The notes under the pieces: model-generated
What the model saw: only the letters and a program-made list of their open reading frames with translations
What the model was told of the DNA's origin: nothing
The model's database searches: none
Position numbers and translations under genes: made by a program
Part shown: positions 27,189-36,118 of the stretch, piece after piece
How positions within the stretch are numbered: the first letter of the stretch is position 1
Layout: each line of letters opens with the position of its first letter
NCBI GenBank assembly: GCA_964624235.1
Contig: CAZUXY010000013.1
Coordinates: 17,381 to 81,380 of the forward strand
Direction of reading: 5' to 3'
DNA: 64,000 nt
From: CAZUXY01 sp964624235
Lineage (GTDB): Bacteria; Spirochaetota; UBA4802; UBA5368

Positions 27189-28448
27189 ATGAAACACGAA
27201 GAGGCCTTCAGGGCCGTTGAAAAGAACGAGGATTACATCGTCGACATATTACAGAAGATCATCGCCGTGGACACCGGCGTGCCCCCGGGCGAGAATTACG
27301 GGAAGCTCGTCGACATCGTCGAACCTGAATTCAGGCGTTTCGGCTTCGGCACCGAGCGCGTCGTCGTGCCCGAAGAAAAGATCAGGGAGATGCCCTGGGA
27401 CCTGCGCGGCGAGCGGACGAACCTGGTCGCGAAACTTTCGAACGGGAAGCCCCCGGTGACCGCCTACGCCCACATGGACGTGGTCCCCGTGGACGAGCCA
27501 TGGACCAGGGACCCCTTCGGCGGCGAAATCGCGGACGGGAAGCTCTACGGGCGGGGGACCGTCGACATGAAGGGCTCGATCGCCTGCTTTCTCGGTGCGG
27601 TGAAGGTGCTCCACGACCTGGGCATCGAGCCCGCCTACGAGGTCGGCTGCTGTCTCTGCACCGACGAGGAGATCGGCGTCTACCCGGGCGCCCGCTACCT
27701 TGCCGAGGAGGGCTACTTCTCGCCCCACCTGATGTGGCTCGAGCTGGGCGCCATGGAACCCGTGGTCACCATCGGGGCGGCGGGGTCGATCCAGATCGAG
27801 CTGAACGCCGTGGGCAAGAGCTGCCACTCGGGCATGAACTACCTGGGTGTCAACGCAATCGAGGAACTGGCGCCCGTGATACAGGAACTCCTGGCGCTCA
27901 AGCATGTTGCCGAGAAACGCCTCTCCCGCATCCCCACCTTCCCCCTGCCGGGGTGCCCCTACGACAAAATGACCCCCATGTTCAACCTGAACATCATCCA
28001 GGGCGGCACCAAAGACAACATCGTGCCGGGCCATTGCCGCCTGCTCATCAACCGTCGCTATACCGTGGACGAGAACTACGACGACGTGATCGACGAGATA
28101 AAACGCGCCGTCGCGAAGGGCAGGGAGAAATCAAAACTGCTCGACCTCACCATGGGCATCACCCATGCCTTCCTCCCGGTTGAGATCGACCCGAAGGGAA
28201 AGGCCGTCGCGAAAATGAAGGAGGGAAAGAAGGTCGTCAAGGGTTACGAGGGATTCATTGAAGGCGGCACATCGGGATCGACCGACATGGGTTTCGTGAT
28301 CGACGCCCTGAGGCCCGCGAAGGTCGACGTGGCCGGCTTCGGCCTGATAAGGGCGACCAACATCCTGGCCCACGCCGCCGACGAGTTTGTCTACATTGAG
28401 GACCTGGTCTCGATGACCAAGGAACTGGTGTATTATATGGCGTTTTAG
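27189..28448 (+). CDS. M20 family metallopeptidase
   Basis: A 419-residue zinc peptidase or deacylase of the ArgE/DapE/carboxypeptidase G2 group. Metal and catalytic motifs are present: AYAHMDVVPVDEP, GRGTVDMKGS, CTDEEIGVYPG and a C-terminal HAADEF histidine. The middle lid domain starts with a G-S-C-H-S-G segment typical of the dimerisation domain. No signal peptide, so it acts in the cytoplasm. GGAGG precedes the ATG. The two membrane proteins upstream suggest it hydrolyses an imported peptide or acylated amino acid. Confidence 0.87.
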   Translation: MKHEEAFRAVEKNEDYIVDILQKIIAVDTGVPPGENYGKLVDIVEPEFRRFGFGTERVVVPEEKIREMPWDLRGERTNLVAKLSNGKPPVTAYAHMDVVPVDEPWTRDPFGGEIADGKLYGRGTVDMKGSIACFLGAVKVLHDLGIEPAYEVGCCLCTDEEIGVYPGARYLAEEGYFSPHLMWLELGAMEPVVTIGAAGSIQIELNAVGKSCHSGMNYLGVNAIEELAPVIQELLALKHVAEKRLSRIPTFPLPGCPYDKMTPMFNLNIIQGGTKDNIVPGHCRLLINRRYTVDENYDDVIDEIKRAVAKGREKSKLLDLTMGITHAFLPVEIDPKGKAVAKMKEGKKVVKGYEGFIEGGTSGSTDMGFVIDALRPAKVDVAGFGLIRATNILAHAADEFVYIEDLVSMTKELVYYMAF

Positions 28449-28720
28449 GTTTTCACTTACGGATTATATAATGGTGGTGTGTACGCGCCCAAGGCCGGGG
28501 CAATGGCCCTGATCATTGTTTTCGCGGAGTGGCATTCATACGGCGATGGAGCTGCCGGGGTTGGCCGCGTGATTCCGCCGGTACGCAAGGCGGTTGAAAG
28601 CCGTTTGCCGAGGGTCATCGTGACCCGGGTGAAATACGGGCCATCTTTTCGGGTAATCCGAAGAGCTTACCCGGGCTTGTGGAAATAATACTTCCACACA
28701 ATATATTTTGGAGGTAACTC

Positions 28721-29587
28721 ATGAAATCCCGGTTAAAAATCCCGACATTCAATGTCATTCTCTTTTTCGTGAGATCTGATAATCAGAAGAAAATTTTGCT
28801 TCTGTTAGTATCACTTTCCTTCATGGCGCTGTATTGCAGCAGCAGTTCAGAGAGAGTACAAAGTCTTAATAACGGTGTGGAACAAATGTGCAAACAAATA
28901 ACAGAAAGTCTGCTCCAAGGAAGCAACAAAACACTGGCAATAATGGATTTTACAGATTTCAAGGGGAGAAAAAATGATTTTGGTACGTACCTGTCTGAAA
29001 AGCTGATTTTTTCAATGTATAAAATCAAAGGTATAAAGGTTGTAGAAAGAAATCAGCTTCAGAATGTACTTAAAACTATGGAATTTCAGCTGACAGGTCT
29101 GGTTGAAAAAGATACTCTTCAAAAAATTGGTCATCTTACCGGTGCAAATGCAATACTTGTAGGAACTATAACGGATATGGGCGAATCAATTGAGGTTAAC
29201 GGAAGGATCGTGAATGTCGAAAACGGAATGATACTTGCCGTGATGTCTGTTCCGTTAGCCAAAGATAAACAGGTGGCTTCTTTCTTTGCGAAAAAAGGTG
29301 AAAATGTTATAACAAAAGAAAATACTGAAGCTGCGTTAAAGAAATCCGACAACTGGAAATATGCTCAAGATCTGAAGCTAATTTACAGGGTAAATAAGGC
29401 AGGTGATGTTGAATGTGCGTCCTATAATGGAAGAGATTGTTTATGGGGTTTGAATAAGAAGCAGGTATTCTTTGATAGAATAAAACCGCTTGCCTGTGGG
29501 GAACACCACACCAGAGTCTGGGGTGGACCAGGATATGACAATCCAGCTCATTGGTGTCACAAGCTTCGATTAAGAGAGCAAAGATAG
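28721..29587 (+). CDS. FlgO-like lipoprotein with Trp/Cys-rich tail
   Basis: A 288-residue predicted lipoprotein: the signal ends MALYCSSSSE near residue 40. Residues about 70-170 match the FlgO/CsgG-type fold (TLAIMDFTDFKGR, KGIKVVERNQLQNVL, GANAILVGTI), found in outer-membrane associated proteins. The tail from about 210 is rich in Cys, Trp and His (CASYNGRDCLW, HWCHK) and looks like a small binding domain. TTGGAGGTAA lies before the ATG. The gene is visibly AT-richer than its neighbours (one 60-base stretch is 38% GC), which suggests transfer. Confidence 0.75.
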   Translation: MKSRLKIPTFNVILFFVRSDNQKKILLLLVSLSFMALYCSSSSERVQSLNNGVEQMCKQITESLLQGSNKTLAIMDFTDFKGRKNDFGTYLSEKLIFSMYKIKGIKVVERNQLQNVLKTMEFQLTGLVEKDTLQKIGHLTGANAILVGTITDMGESIEVNGRIVNVENGMILAVMSVPLAKDKQVASFFAKKGENVITKENTEAALKKSDNWKYAQDLKLIYRVNKAGDVECASYNGRDCLWGLNKKQVFFDRIKPLACGEHHTRVWGGPGYDNPAHWCHKLRLREQR

Positions 29588-29930
29588 TATTATCATGTGA
29601 AATATACTTCACCCGGTCAGGTTGTCCTTTCCGAGCCGCGTTATATCCCGGCCGGCCGGGATATAAGAAACGTTATATGGAAGCTGTATGCAATACCTTG
29701 TAGGCGCACCTCTATGGCCGGCTCTCTACGTTATGCCTTAACCGGCGTTTTCTACCTCGCGGCCGCCGGGGACGGCAATGTCCCGTGCATGATACCTGAT
29801 TGAACCTGGTATATTAAAAACAGCGAAACCGGCGGAATTTGATTGACTGCCGGGAACTTCCGTTATACGTAACACCATGTCTTTTACATGGCGTTGCAAT
29901 ATGCAAATACGGTGCACGGGGGATTCTGAT
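29588..29930. other. Intergenic region with a long palindrome
   Basis: 343 bases. It holds the 26-bp palindrome listed separately at 29641-29666 and a weak promoter-like pair TTGACT (29843) and TATACG (29864) with a 15-base spacer before the beta-barrel gene. I see no gene. Confidence 0.45.
29641..29666. repeat. Perfect 26-bp palindrome
   Basis: Arms TTATATCCCGGCC (29641-29653) and GGCCGGGATATAA (29654-29666) meet with no spacer. It lies between the FlgO-like gene and the beta-barrel gene. No T-run follows, so it is not an ordinary terminator. It could form a cruciform, a hairpin in RNA, or be a protein site. Confidence 0.75.
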
Positions 29931-30551
29931 ATGAAAAAGACAGTGGTTGTCCTCATAACGATGTGTCTGGTTCACACCGCATCAATGAACGCAACCGCCC
30001 GTGAAAAAGGCTCATGGTACATCGGTTTCGGGCTGGGAAGCGGCATCGGCTGGCTTGATACCGACGACTACGGCAGAAACACATTCAGGGAGAGTTTTGA
30101 CAAGATAGGTGACAGAAACGGATTTGATTTCAGCGACCCCGCACCCGCGTTCACCGGTCTGTTCGGGGTCGGTGCCATCATCAGCCCGATCTTTCATCTG
30201 GGTGGCGAAGTATCCGGGATAACACAACAGGTCAGCGATAAGGGGTATATAGTAACCCTCAGGGTCTTCTCCGCATATGTAACCGGGACCTATTACCCTG
30301 TGGAAAAGGGATTGCTGTTCAAACTCGGCGCCGGCTATAACCGGTTCAGCGAAGAAGTGATCGGCGGGGGCGATATCAGGGACAATGGAACCTCGGGTTA
30401 CGGTGGGTTGGTCGGGATCGGCTATGATATAAGTTTCGGGTCGAGTTTCAACCTGGGCCTGCATGCCGACTACACCATGCAACAGTATAACAGAAAAGGC
30501 ATCAACAATCTAAGTTTTCTTAATATCTATGTTTCGTTTTACTGGTTCTGA
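29931..30551 (+). CDS. Outer membrane beta-barrel protein
   Basis: A 206-residue protein with signal peptide MKKTVVVLITMCLVHTASMNATA and then alternating strands rich in Gly, Tyr and Phe (WYIGFGLGSGIGWL, GLVGIGYDISFGS). It ends NIYVSFYWF, the C-terminal aromatic strand read by the barrel-assembly machine. About eight strands are likely. A G-rich site lies before the ATG. Individual function unknown; it may be a porin-like or structural barrel. Confidence 0.75.
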   Translation: MKKTVVVLITMCLVHTASMNATAREKGSWYIGFGLGSGIGWLDTDDYGRNTFRESFDKIGDRNGFDFSDPAPAFTGLFGVGAIISPIFHLGGEVSGITQQVSDKGYIVTLRVFSAYVTGTYYPVEKGLLFKLGAGYNRFSEEVIGGGDIRDNGTSGYGGLVGIGYDISFGSSFNLGLHADYTMQQYNRKGINNLSFLNIYVSFYWF

Positions 30552-30776
30552 GGCGAAAATACGGAACACGAGTAGTTTCCCCTGTTGACTGAGCCGGCAA
30601 AGGGATGAACACGGAATTCAACGTTCGCCTGCGGCGCCCCTGGCCGGACATGCAATGGTCAGTCTTTTTGTGTGAGCGTTCTTTTTATTTTACAGCATCA
30701 GAAGATGGGTAATGGAATTCTTATATGAGGAACCTTCTTTTTGTAGATGGGTTATCTGATCCGTATAAGGGTTTAC

Positions 30777-32048
30777 TTAACGGTTGTTCTTCCCGGCATC
30801 GATCTTTCCTGAAAGATACTCTATCGCCTTTTCCAGCTGTATATCCCGCCCGTTACAATACCTTATATCAAACGGGACCGTGATATCGGGAGCGACACCG
30901 ACCCCTTCAAGGTCATTTCCGTCTACACGGCAACGCTGGACGGCGAGAAAGAGAAAGTCGCCGTTCGATAACGGAAAAAGGCGCCCACCGCGGGTACATC
31001 CCGGGGTGCGTTCGCCGATAACCGTCGCCAGACGGTATTTCTTCGCGCCGAACACGAGTAATTCCTTTCCGCTTCTGCTGTACCTGTTTATAAGATACAC
31101 GGCCGGTTTTCTCCATTGTGAATCCACCGTGGTTTGTTTTCCTCCCCTGTCCGTCATGGTCATTACCGGTATGTTCCTGTTGAAAATATTAAGATACGAA
31201 AGCCATGCGCCGCCCAGACCGTACCGCAGGTCGATTATCAGGGCGTCGGCGTCTTTCAGCCTGCCCCATACCATGGCGTTCTGTAATTCCTTATGGTACT
31301 CTTCCCCGGCATATGAATAGATATGGATATATCCGATCTTGTTCCCTTTATGATTGATAACCCGGATGCTGGCTCTTTGGGCCTCAAGCATTTCTTTTTT
31401 GGGGTTCAAAAGAACCGGTTTCATTCCAATCGTGAATTCCCCCGAGTTCCTGTTCCTTTTGACGCTAAACGCCGTGTTCTTCCCAATGGACGATCTCAGG
31501 GATGCGACCGGTGCATAGGGTTTCCCGTTCACCGCAAGTATTTCATCGCCTTTCAGCAACCCGGCTTTTTCAGCAACGCTTCCGTGGAGCACCGAGGCGA
31601 CATAGGTCCTGTTATCGATGGACTGGGTGATAACACCGACCGTCGGATACAGTACCTCTTTCCCCTTGAACACCGCGCCGATCTCCGGGATATTGAAAAA
31701 GAGTGCGCCAAGGTGATAATATTCGTAATCATCCGGGGTAAGATAATAGGTATGGGAAGAACGCAGTTCACCGAGCATGGCGTTAATGAGTTGTGAAAAC
31801 TTTTTCATGTCGGTAATATGTTTGATCTGCGCCTGGTAAGAACTTTTTATCGCCGGAAAGTCTTTTGAGATCCGGGCCGGATCATAGAAGTTCTTTTCTA
31901 TGATGGCGGTGATTTCCTCAAAAAGGTCTGTATAACGGCATGGTTTCAACAAGGTACGCGCATAGGCTGAGTCCGGATACGTAATATGCGGAGAAACGGC
32001 CGTTACGGCGTAGAGTAAAAAAGCCGTGATTGCGATGGTATGTTTCAT
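30777..32048 (-). CDS. S41 family peptidase with PDZ domain
   Basis: A 423-residue secreted protease of the C-terminal-processing type. A signal peptide (MKHTIAITAFLLYAVTAVSP) is followed by a helical part, a PDZ segment (VLHGSVAEKAGLLKGDEILAVNGKPY) and the protease core (ADALIIDLRYGLGGAW). The catalytic serine is probably in NRYSRSGKEL and the lysine further on in GAKKY or nearby. It would act in the periplasm on protein tails. It stands alone with a weak Shine-Dalgarno site. Confidence 0.83.
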   Translation of the reverse strand: MKHTIAITAFLLYAVTAVSPHITYPDSAYARTLLKPCRYTDLFEEITAIIEKNFYDPARISKDFPAIKSSYQAQIKHITDMKKFSQLINAMLGELRSSHTYYLTPDDYEYYHLGALFFNIPEIGAVFKGKEVLYPTVGVITQSIDNRTYVASVLHGSVAEKAGLLKGDEILAVNGKPYAPVASLRSSIGKNTAFSVKRNRNSGEFTIGMKPVLLNPKKEMLEAQRASIRVINHKGNKIGYIHIYSYAGEEYHKELQNAMVWGRLKDADALIIDLRYGLGGAWLSYLNIFNRNIPVMTMTDRGGKQTTVDSQWRKPAVYLINRYSRSGKELLVFGAKKYRLATVIGERTPGCTRGGRLFPLSNGDFLFLAVQRCRVDGNDLEGVGVAPDITVPFDIRYCNGRDIQLEKAIEYLSGKIDAGKNNR

Positions 32049-32289
32049 GGTGATGGTCCCACGTACACCGGTTGGTTGGTTTCTTTCTTTATAATTACCT
32101 GTGTTATTGTATCATTGTAAATGTTTTTTTGTGTCACCGGAGGGGGTCGCCGCGTGCGCGGCAACCAGCTCCCGTTCGCATACAATCCATCTTACGGATA
32201 CACGTACCGGGGTCATGTCTAGGGGCGGCGTACAATCCCGACGGTAGAGGATTCGACCCGAGTGTAAGCAGGCGCGCCCCGGTGTCATC

Positions 32290-33510
32290 TCAGGCGTTTC
32301 CCGGGACCCCGGGCACTTCAAGCTCGACATCGCTCAGGGGATAGGTCGCGCAGGCGTGTACAAAGCCGTACTGCCTGTCCGCCGCACGGCGGCCGTCGGA
32401 ATCGGGTCTCACGAACACGTCGCCCGAAAGGAGACGCGACCGGCAGCAGCCGCATTCCCCCGAACGGCAGAGCGACGGCGCGACGATCCCCGCCCGTTCC
32501 ATCGCGACCAGCAACGACTCCGTCGATGACGCGGGCACGTTGCGGGACACGCCCCCCATGCGCACGGCAAGGGCGAAGGTTTTCCCCGCGGCGCCGGCGG
32601 GAAAGCCCTCGAAACGGGCCACGTCGGTCTCCTCGCCGCACTGCTCCTTCCGTATCCGCCGCCGCGGAACGCCGAGCTTCTCGAGCTCGCCGTCGAGAAA
32701 GCGGTACATCACCGGCGGTCCGCAGATGAAAAAGGACTTATCCCCGGGGTCGCCGGCAAGCGCGCGTATGGTCCCGGCCGTGAGAAAGCCGGTGGGGCCG
32801 GTCCATGAAGCGTCGGGCTCGCTGCAGACACAGTGCACGGCGATTTTTCCGCCCGATTGTTCCTGAAGCTTCACAAGCTCATCCCGGTAAATGATCTCCG
32901 CGGGCGCAGGTATGCCGTACAGCAGGGTGAAGCGGCGGTCGGTCCGTTGCTGGATGAGGTCCCTCATCATCGACCGGAACGGCGTGACGCCGCACCCTCC
33001 TGCCAGCGCGACGATGTCCTTTGAATCCCGTATGGGGTCCACGGTGAAAAAACCCGCCGGTCCCGATGTTTCTACGCGGACGCCCGCCCGCCAGCTGTCC
33101 CAGATATGGCCGGTGAAAAACCCGTTCTCTTTTTTCCTTACGGTAATTTCGCAGTAGCCGTCCCTGTGGGCGTCCAGGGGGGACGATGAGAGCGAATAGG
33201 GCCTGGTCACGTACGAACCGCCAGGCTTCGCCCGCACGCTGAGATACTGGCCCGCGAGAAAGAAGGGCGCCTCCCGCGTATTCGCATTCGGGTCGGGAAC
33301 CAGGCGAAAGGTCCTGGTGGTAGGGGTCTCATCCCTCACCTCGCTGATGACCAGGTTCAGCCGGTCGGGATGCAGGCGCTTCGCGAGACCGTTTATATCG
33401 TCCCTGGTAATGGGCGTCGCCGGCGCCCTGCGTATCTTTTTTCTGCGATTGGGTATCAGCCTTACAAACGCGATCAGGTCTATGATGCTTCCTCTAACGC
33501 TGAATTTCAT
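32290..33510 (-). CDS. FAD/NAD(P) reductase with 2Fe-2S domain
   Basis: A 406-residue electron-transfer protein. Order: about 45 residues of basic N-terminus, an FAD-binding barrel with RPYSLSSSP, a nucleotide-binding domain with LAGGCGVTPFRSMM and ICGPPVMY, and a C-terminal plant-type ferredoxin with CRSGECGCC and a last Cys in HACATYP. It would pass electrons from NAD(P)H to a membrane or soluble oxygenase or desaturase. Its ATG overlaps by four bases the stop of an upstream FAD oxidoreductase (ATGA), so the two are coupled. The partner is probably that enzyme. Confidence 0.85.
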   Translation of the reverse strand: MKFSVRGSIIDLIAFVRLIPNRRKKIRRAPATPITRDDINGLAKRLHPDRLNLVISEVRDETPTTRTFRLVPDPNANTREAPFFLAGQYLSVRAKPGGSYVTRPYSLSSSPLDAHRDGYCEITVRKKENGFFTGHIWDSWRAGVRVETSGPAGFFTVDPIRDSKDIVALAGGCGVTPFRSMMRDLIQQRTDRRFTLLYGIPAPAEIIYRDELVKLQEQSGGKIAVHCVCSEPDASWTGPTGFLTAGTIRALAGDPGDKSFFICGPPVMYRFLDGELEKLGVPRRRIRKEQCGEETDVARFEGFPAGAAGKTFALAVRMGGVSRNVPASSTESLLVAMERAGIVAPSLCRSGECGCCRSRLLSGDVFVRPDSDGRRAADRQYGFVHACATYPLSDVELEVPGVPGNA

Positions 33511-35063
33511 TTTTCGGCCTCCATCTCTTTCAGGGTAAGCATGGCGGTCATCTGGCCCGACAGGAGCGAACTGCTGTACCCCAGGGCCCTGAAGGAAAAG
33601 CCGCCCGCGAAGTACAGCCCCTCGATATACTTTTCATCCTGTATCGATGCGATGCGCGGTATAATCGAATCCCACGATTCCGGCTCGTAGCCGTAGATTA
33701 CGCCGTTATAGGCCCCGGTATAGCGGGCAAAGGTCTCGGGTGTGGCCACCTCTATCTCTTCGATTTGGTCACGGACATTGATGCCGGTCGCTTTTTCGAA
33801 CCGGTCGATCATGTCCCCTGCCATTTTCATCTTCACCGCATGATATTCGGCCGGGGCCGTCTTTTCCCACGCCTCGGGCCGCATCAGGCCGGTCATGGTG
33901 AGGATAGTGGTCCCCGGCGGCGAGCAGTCGGGCAGCGCCCGGTTAAGGCACACGGTCGCCTGGATGACGGGCGCTTCTGCCCGGTAAAAGGTCCCGTACA
34001 GTTTTTCGGTGTCAATGTAGGGCGACACCACGTAGCCGTAGGTTTCCAGGCCCAATTCGTCGGGCGAGGCGTCCAGGCCCAGGTACACCACGAACACCCC
34101 GACGCCGTGGCTGCGGGCGTTGATGTTCCTGTAGGCCATGGGGGGCACCTCGTTTTTCGGGTACACCAGGTTGTTGTAGGTGAGGGTCGGCGAGGCGTTG
34201 CAGATGACATGCCGCGTCGCGATGGTTTCGCCGGCGGCGGTGACGACGCCTTCCACCCTGCCCCCGCGCACCAGGATTCTTTCCACCCGGGTGTTGTATT
34301 CCGTTTCCCCGCCGAGTTCCCTGACGCGTGCGTCAAGGGTGGTCATCAGCTCGTGGGAACGGTGCCGGGGTATGTAGCCCCCCAGGGTAAGGTATTTATA
34401 CATAAAGGCCGCCCACAGGGTGAAATTTATCCTGCTGACCGGCGGGCCTATGTTGAGCCAGTAGGTGTAGAGCAGCTTGAGGGCCTTGTCGGGTATATTG
34501 AACTTCGCGGTCACGTCCTGTATGGAGTAGGCCGCCGTTTTCAGAAAATTAGGGTATCTGGTACGGAGGACCCGTTTATCGGGATTTCCCTTGCTTTCGC
34601 CCAGGTAGAGCAGCGCCTCGAGGATCTCCCGGCAGAGCTCCAGGTAGCGCGTCATGGGCTCCCTGCTCCCGGGAGCCTCACGCTCCATCGCGTCAATGAA
34701 TTCCTGCACTCCCAGGGGCATGACCGCGTCGATGCCGTCATCGGTGATGATAAAGCGATAGGCGTCGGGCACCGCGATCATGTCGAGCTTCAGCCCTATA
34801 TCGTCCTCAAGGAACTTCCTCACGCCCCCCCTGTTTTCCCTGGAACCGTAATCGCAGAGGATATGAAGTGCAGTCTCGAATTCGAACCGCCCCCGCACAA
34901 AACTGCTGCCGAAGCCGCCGGGCAGGTTGTGCTGTTCAAGCAGCAGCACCCTTGCCCCTTTCGCCGCAAGCTGCGCGGCGGCGGCAAGGCCGCCGTTCCC
35001 GCCGCCCACCACGACCGTATCGTACGAGCGTGCGGTTCTGCCGTTACCGGAATCATTGCCCAT
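33507..35063 (-). CDS. Phytoene-desaturase-like FAD oxidoreductase
   Basis: A 518-residue flavoprotein of the CrtI/carotenoid-isomerase/retinol-saturase group. The dinucleotide-binding start VVVGGGNGGLAAAAQLAAKG is followed by LLEQHNLPGGFGSSF and, at the C-terminus, GLYFAGGFSFRALGYSSSLLSGQ. GAGGAGGT lies before the ATG. It is coupled to a ferredoxin reductase, an arrangement that suits a redox reaction on a polyisoprenoid or a similar lipid. No other carotenoid genes are in the window, so the substrate is open. Confidence 0.8.
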   Translation of the reverse strand: MGNDSGNGRTARSYDTVVVGGGNGGLAAAAQLAAKGARVLLLEQHNLPGGFGSSFVRGRFEFETALHILCDYGSRENRGGVRKFLEDDIGLKLDMIAVPDAYRFIITDDGIDAVMPLGVQEFIDAMEREAPGSREPMTRYLELCREILEALLYLGESKGNPDKRVLRTRYPNFLKTAAYSIQDVTAKFNIPDKALKLLYTYWLNIGPPVSRINFTLWAAFMYKYLTLGGYIPRHRSHELMTTLDARVRELGGETEYNTRVERILVRGGRVEGVVTAAGETIATRHVICNASPTLTYNNLVYPKNEVPPMAYRNINARSHGVGVFVVYLGLDASPDELGLETYGYVVSPYIDTEKLYGTFYRAEAPVIQATVCLNRALPDCSPPGTTILTMTGLMRPEAWEKTAPAEYHAVKMKMAGDMIDRFEKATGINVRDQIEEIEVATPETFARYTGAYNGVIYGYEPESWDSIIPRIASIQDEKYIEGLYFAGGFSFRALGYSSSLLSGQMTAMLTLKEMEAEK

Positions 35064-35542
35064 AGTGCACCTCCTCTCCTGAAAAACGACCGTAATGTAC
35101 GGTGAAACGGGTTACCCCTCTACCGATGAAGCGGTGACTGAAGAACTTCCACCGCAGAGACCGTGTATACCGGCGCTGATCCGCATATGCACGGCGCCAG
35201 CAATCATGAAAAACACATGACGCGTATGCCGCATCCACAATGACGCAAAAACGTTATGGCATTATTGTAATACTACAATTAAATGTTAAATAATAATATA
35301 ATGTCAATTAAATTTCATCAGTTATATGGTTATCTTTATTTTAATTAACCGTTCAGCAGTGTTTATACTGGCAGTATCCCTTTACACCCGGCAACAAACA
35401 TATCAACAGGTCTTTAGAGCGGCGGGTTCCAGGTGTTTAAGTCCTGACAAGGCCGGTCGTAAAAACTATTTTCAAGGTAACTTGTTCCGGTCATGAAGAC
35501 ATGGCTGACTTTATTGAATAAAGGCAACTCGATCGACAATCC
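35064..35542. other. Intergenic region, AT-rich part
   Basis: 479 bases. The middle (about 35235-35370) is strongly AT-rich and holds a dyad ATTGTA-ATAC-TACAAT (35264-35279), a possible operator. No gene, RNA or terminator that I can support. Confidence 0.4.
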
Positions 35543-35725
35543 ATGATTCCAATTAAAGAAAGTTATATCATCGACAAAGACGGAAAGGCGGTCAGCGTCG
35601 TCATTAAAAAACAGGATTACGAGAAACTGCTGAAATACGTCAATGAACTGGAAGACATCGCCGTCTATGATCGCGCGAAAAAGGAAAATGGACCTGCCGT
35701 TTCCTGGAAAGACATCAAGCGTTGA
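35543..35725 (+). CDS. Type II antitoxin, Phd/RelB-like
   Basis: A 60-residue protein beginning MIPIKESYIIDKDGKAVSVVI, then QDYEKLLKYVNELEDIAVYDRAK. The early strand-turn-strand and the following helix fit the Phd/YefM- or RelB-like antitoxins that bind DNA and neutralise a RelE-type toxin. The stop is 2 bases before a RelE-like frame that is now broken, so this is an orphan antitoxin. No clear Shine-Dalgarno site is seen. Whether it is still made is unknown. Confidence 0.6.
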   Translation: MIPIKESYIIDKDGKAVSVVIKKQDYEKLLKYVNELEDIAVYDRAKKENGPAVSWKDIKR

Positions 35726-35727
35726 TC

Positions 35728-35978
35728 ATGTATTCGATTCTTTTCTCCCCTTCCGCGGTGCGCGATTACAAGAAACTTTCACAAAGATAAACAGCGCTAA
35801 TCAACAGGGCCGTTGACGGCCTGGCGCTGAATCCCCGGCCACGCTGATACATCAAACTGAAGAACAGGGATGCCTGCGGGCGGGTAATTATCGAATCATT
35901 TATGAAATTCATGATAAAGAAATTACCGTGCTCGTAATCAGGATCAGCCACAGAAAAGAAGTTTATCGTGACCGGTGA
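35728..35978 (+). pseudogene. RelE/ParE-type toxin, decayed
   Basis: The frame opens MYSILFSPSAVRDYKKL and meets TAA at 35788. In the same frame it continues [15 protein letters not shown], a TGA, then [13 protein letters not shown] frameshift leads to [26 protein letters not shown] and a TGA at 35976. These blocks line up with the whole RelE family fold (LxxNPRP, KLK, GxYRIIYEI, HRxxVYR). Two in-frame stops and a shift mean no functional toxin can be made. Confidence 0.78.
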
Positions 35979-36118
35979 ATTCCGGTGCATGCCCCGCATT
36001 CACCCGCATAGTTGTTTTCCAAAAAAATAATTACTTAATCCACACCCTCCTTCGTATTACCTGCAGGCGGGCGTGAACTTTTACGCCGTTTCATCTGCAC
36101 GCCTGGAGACCTGTAACT

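Noticed and set aside
28479..28688. Open frame of 69 codons upstream of the FlgO-like gene
   Set aside because: It lacks a ribosome site and any protein-like pattern; most of it lies in a GC-rich gap.
29597..29803. Open frame of 68 codons
   Set aside because: It runs across the 26-bp palindrome and has no start signal.
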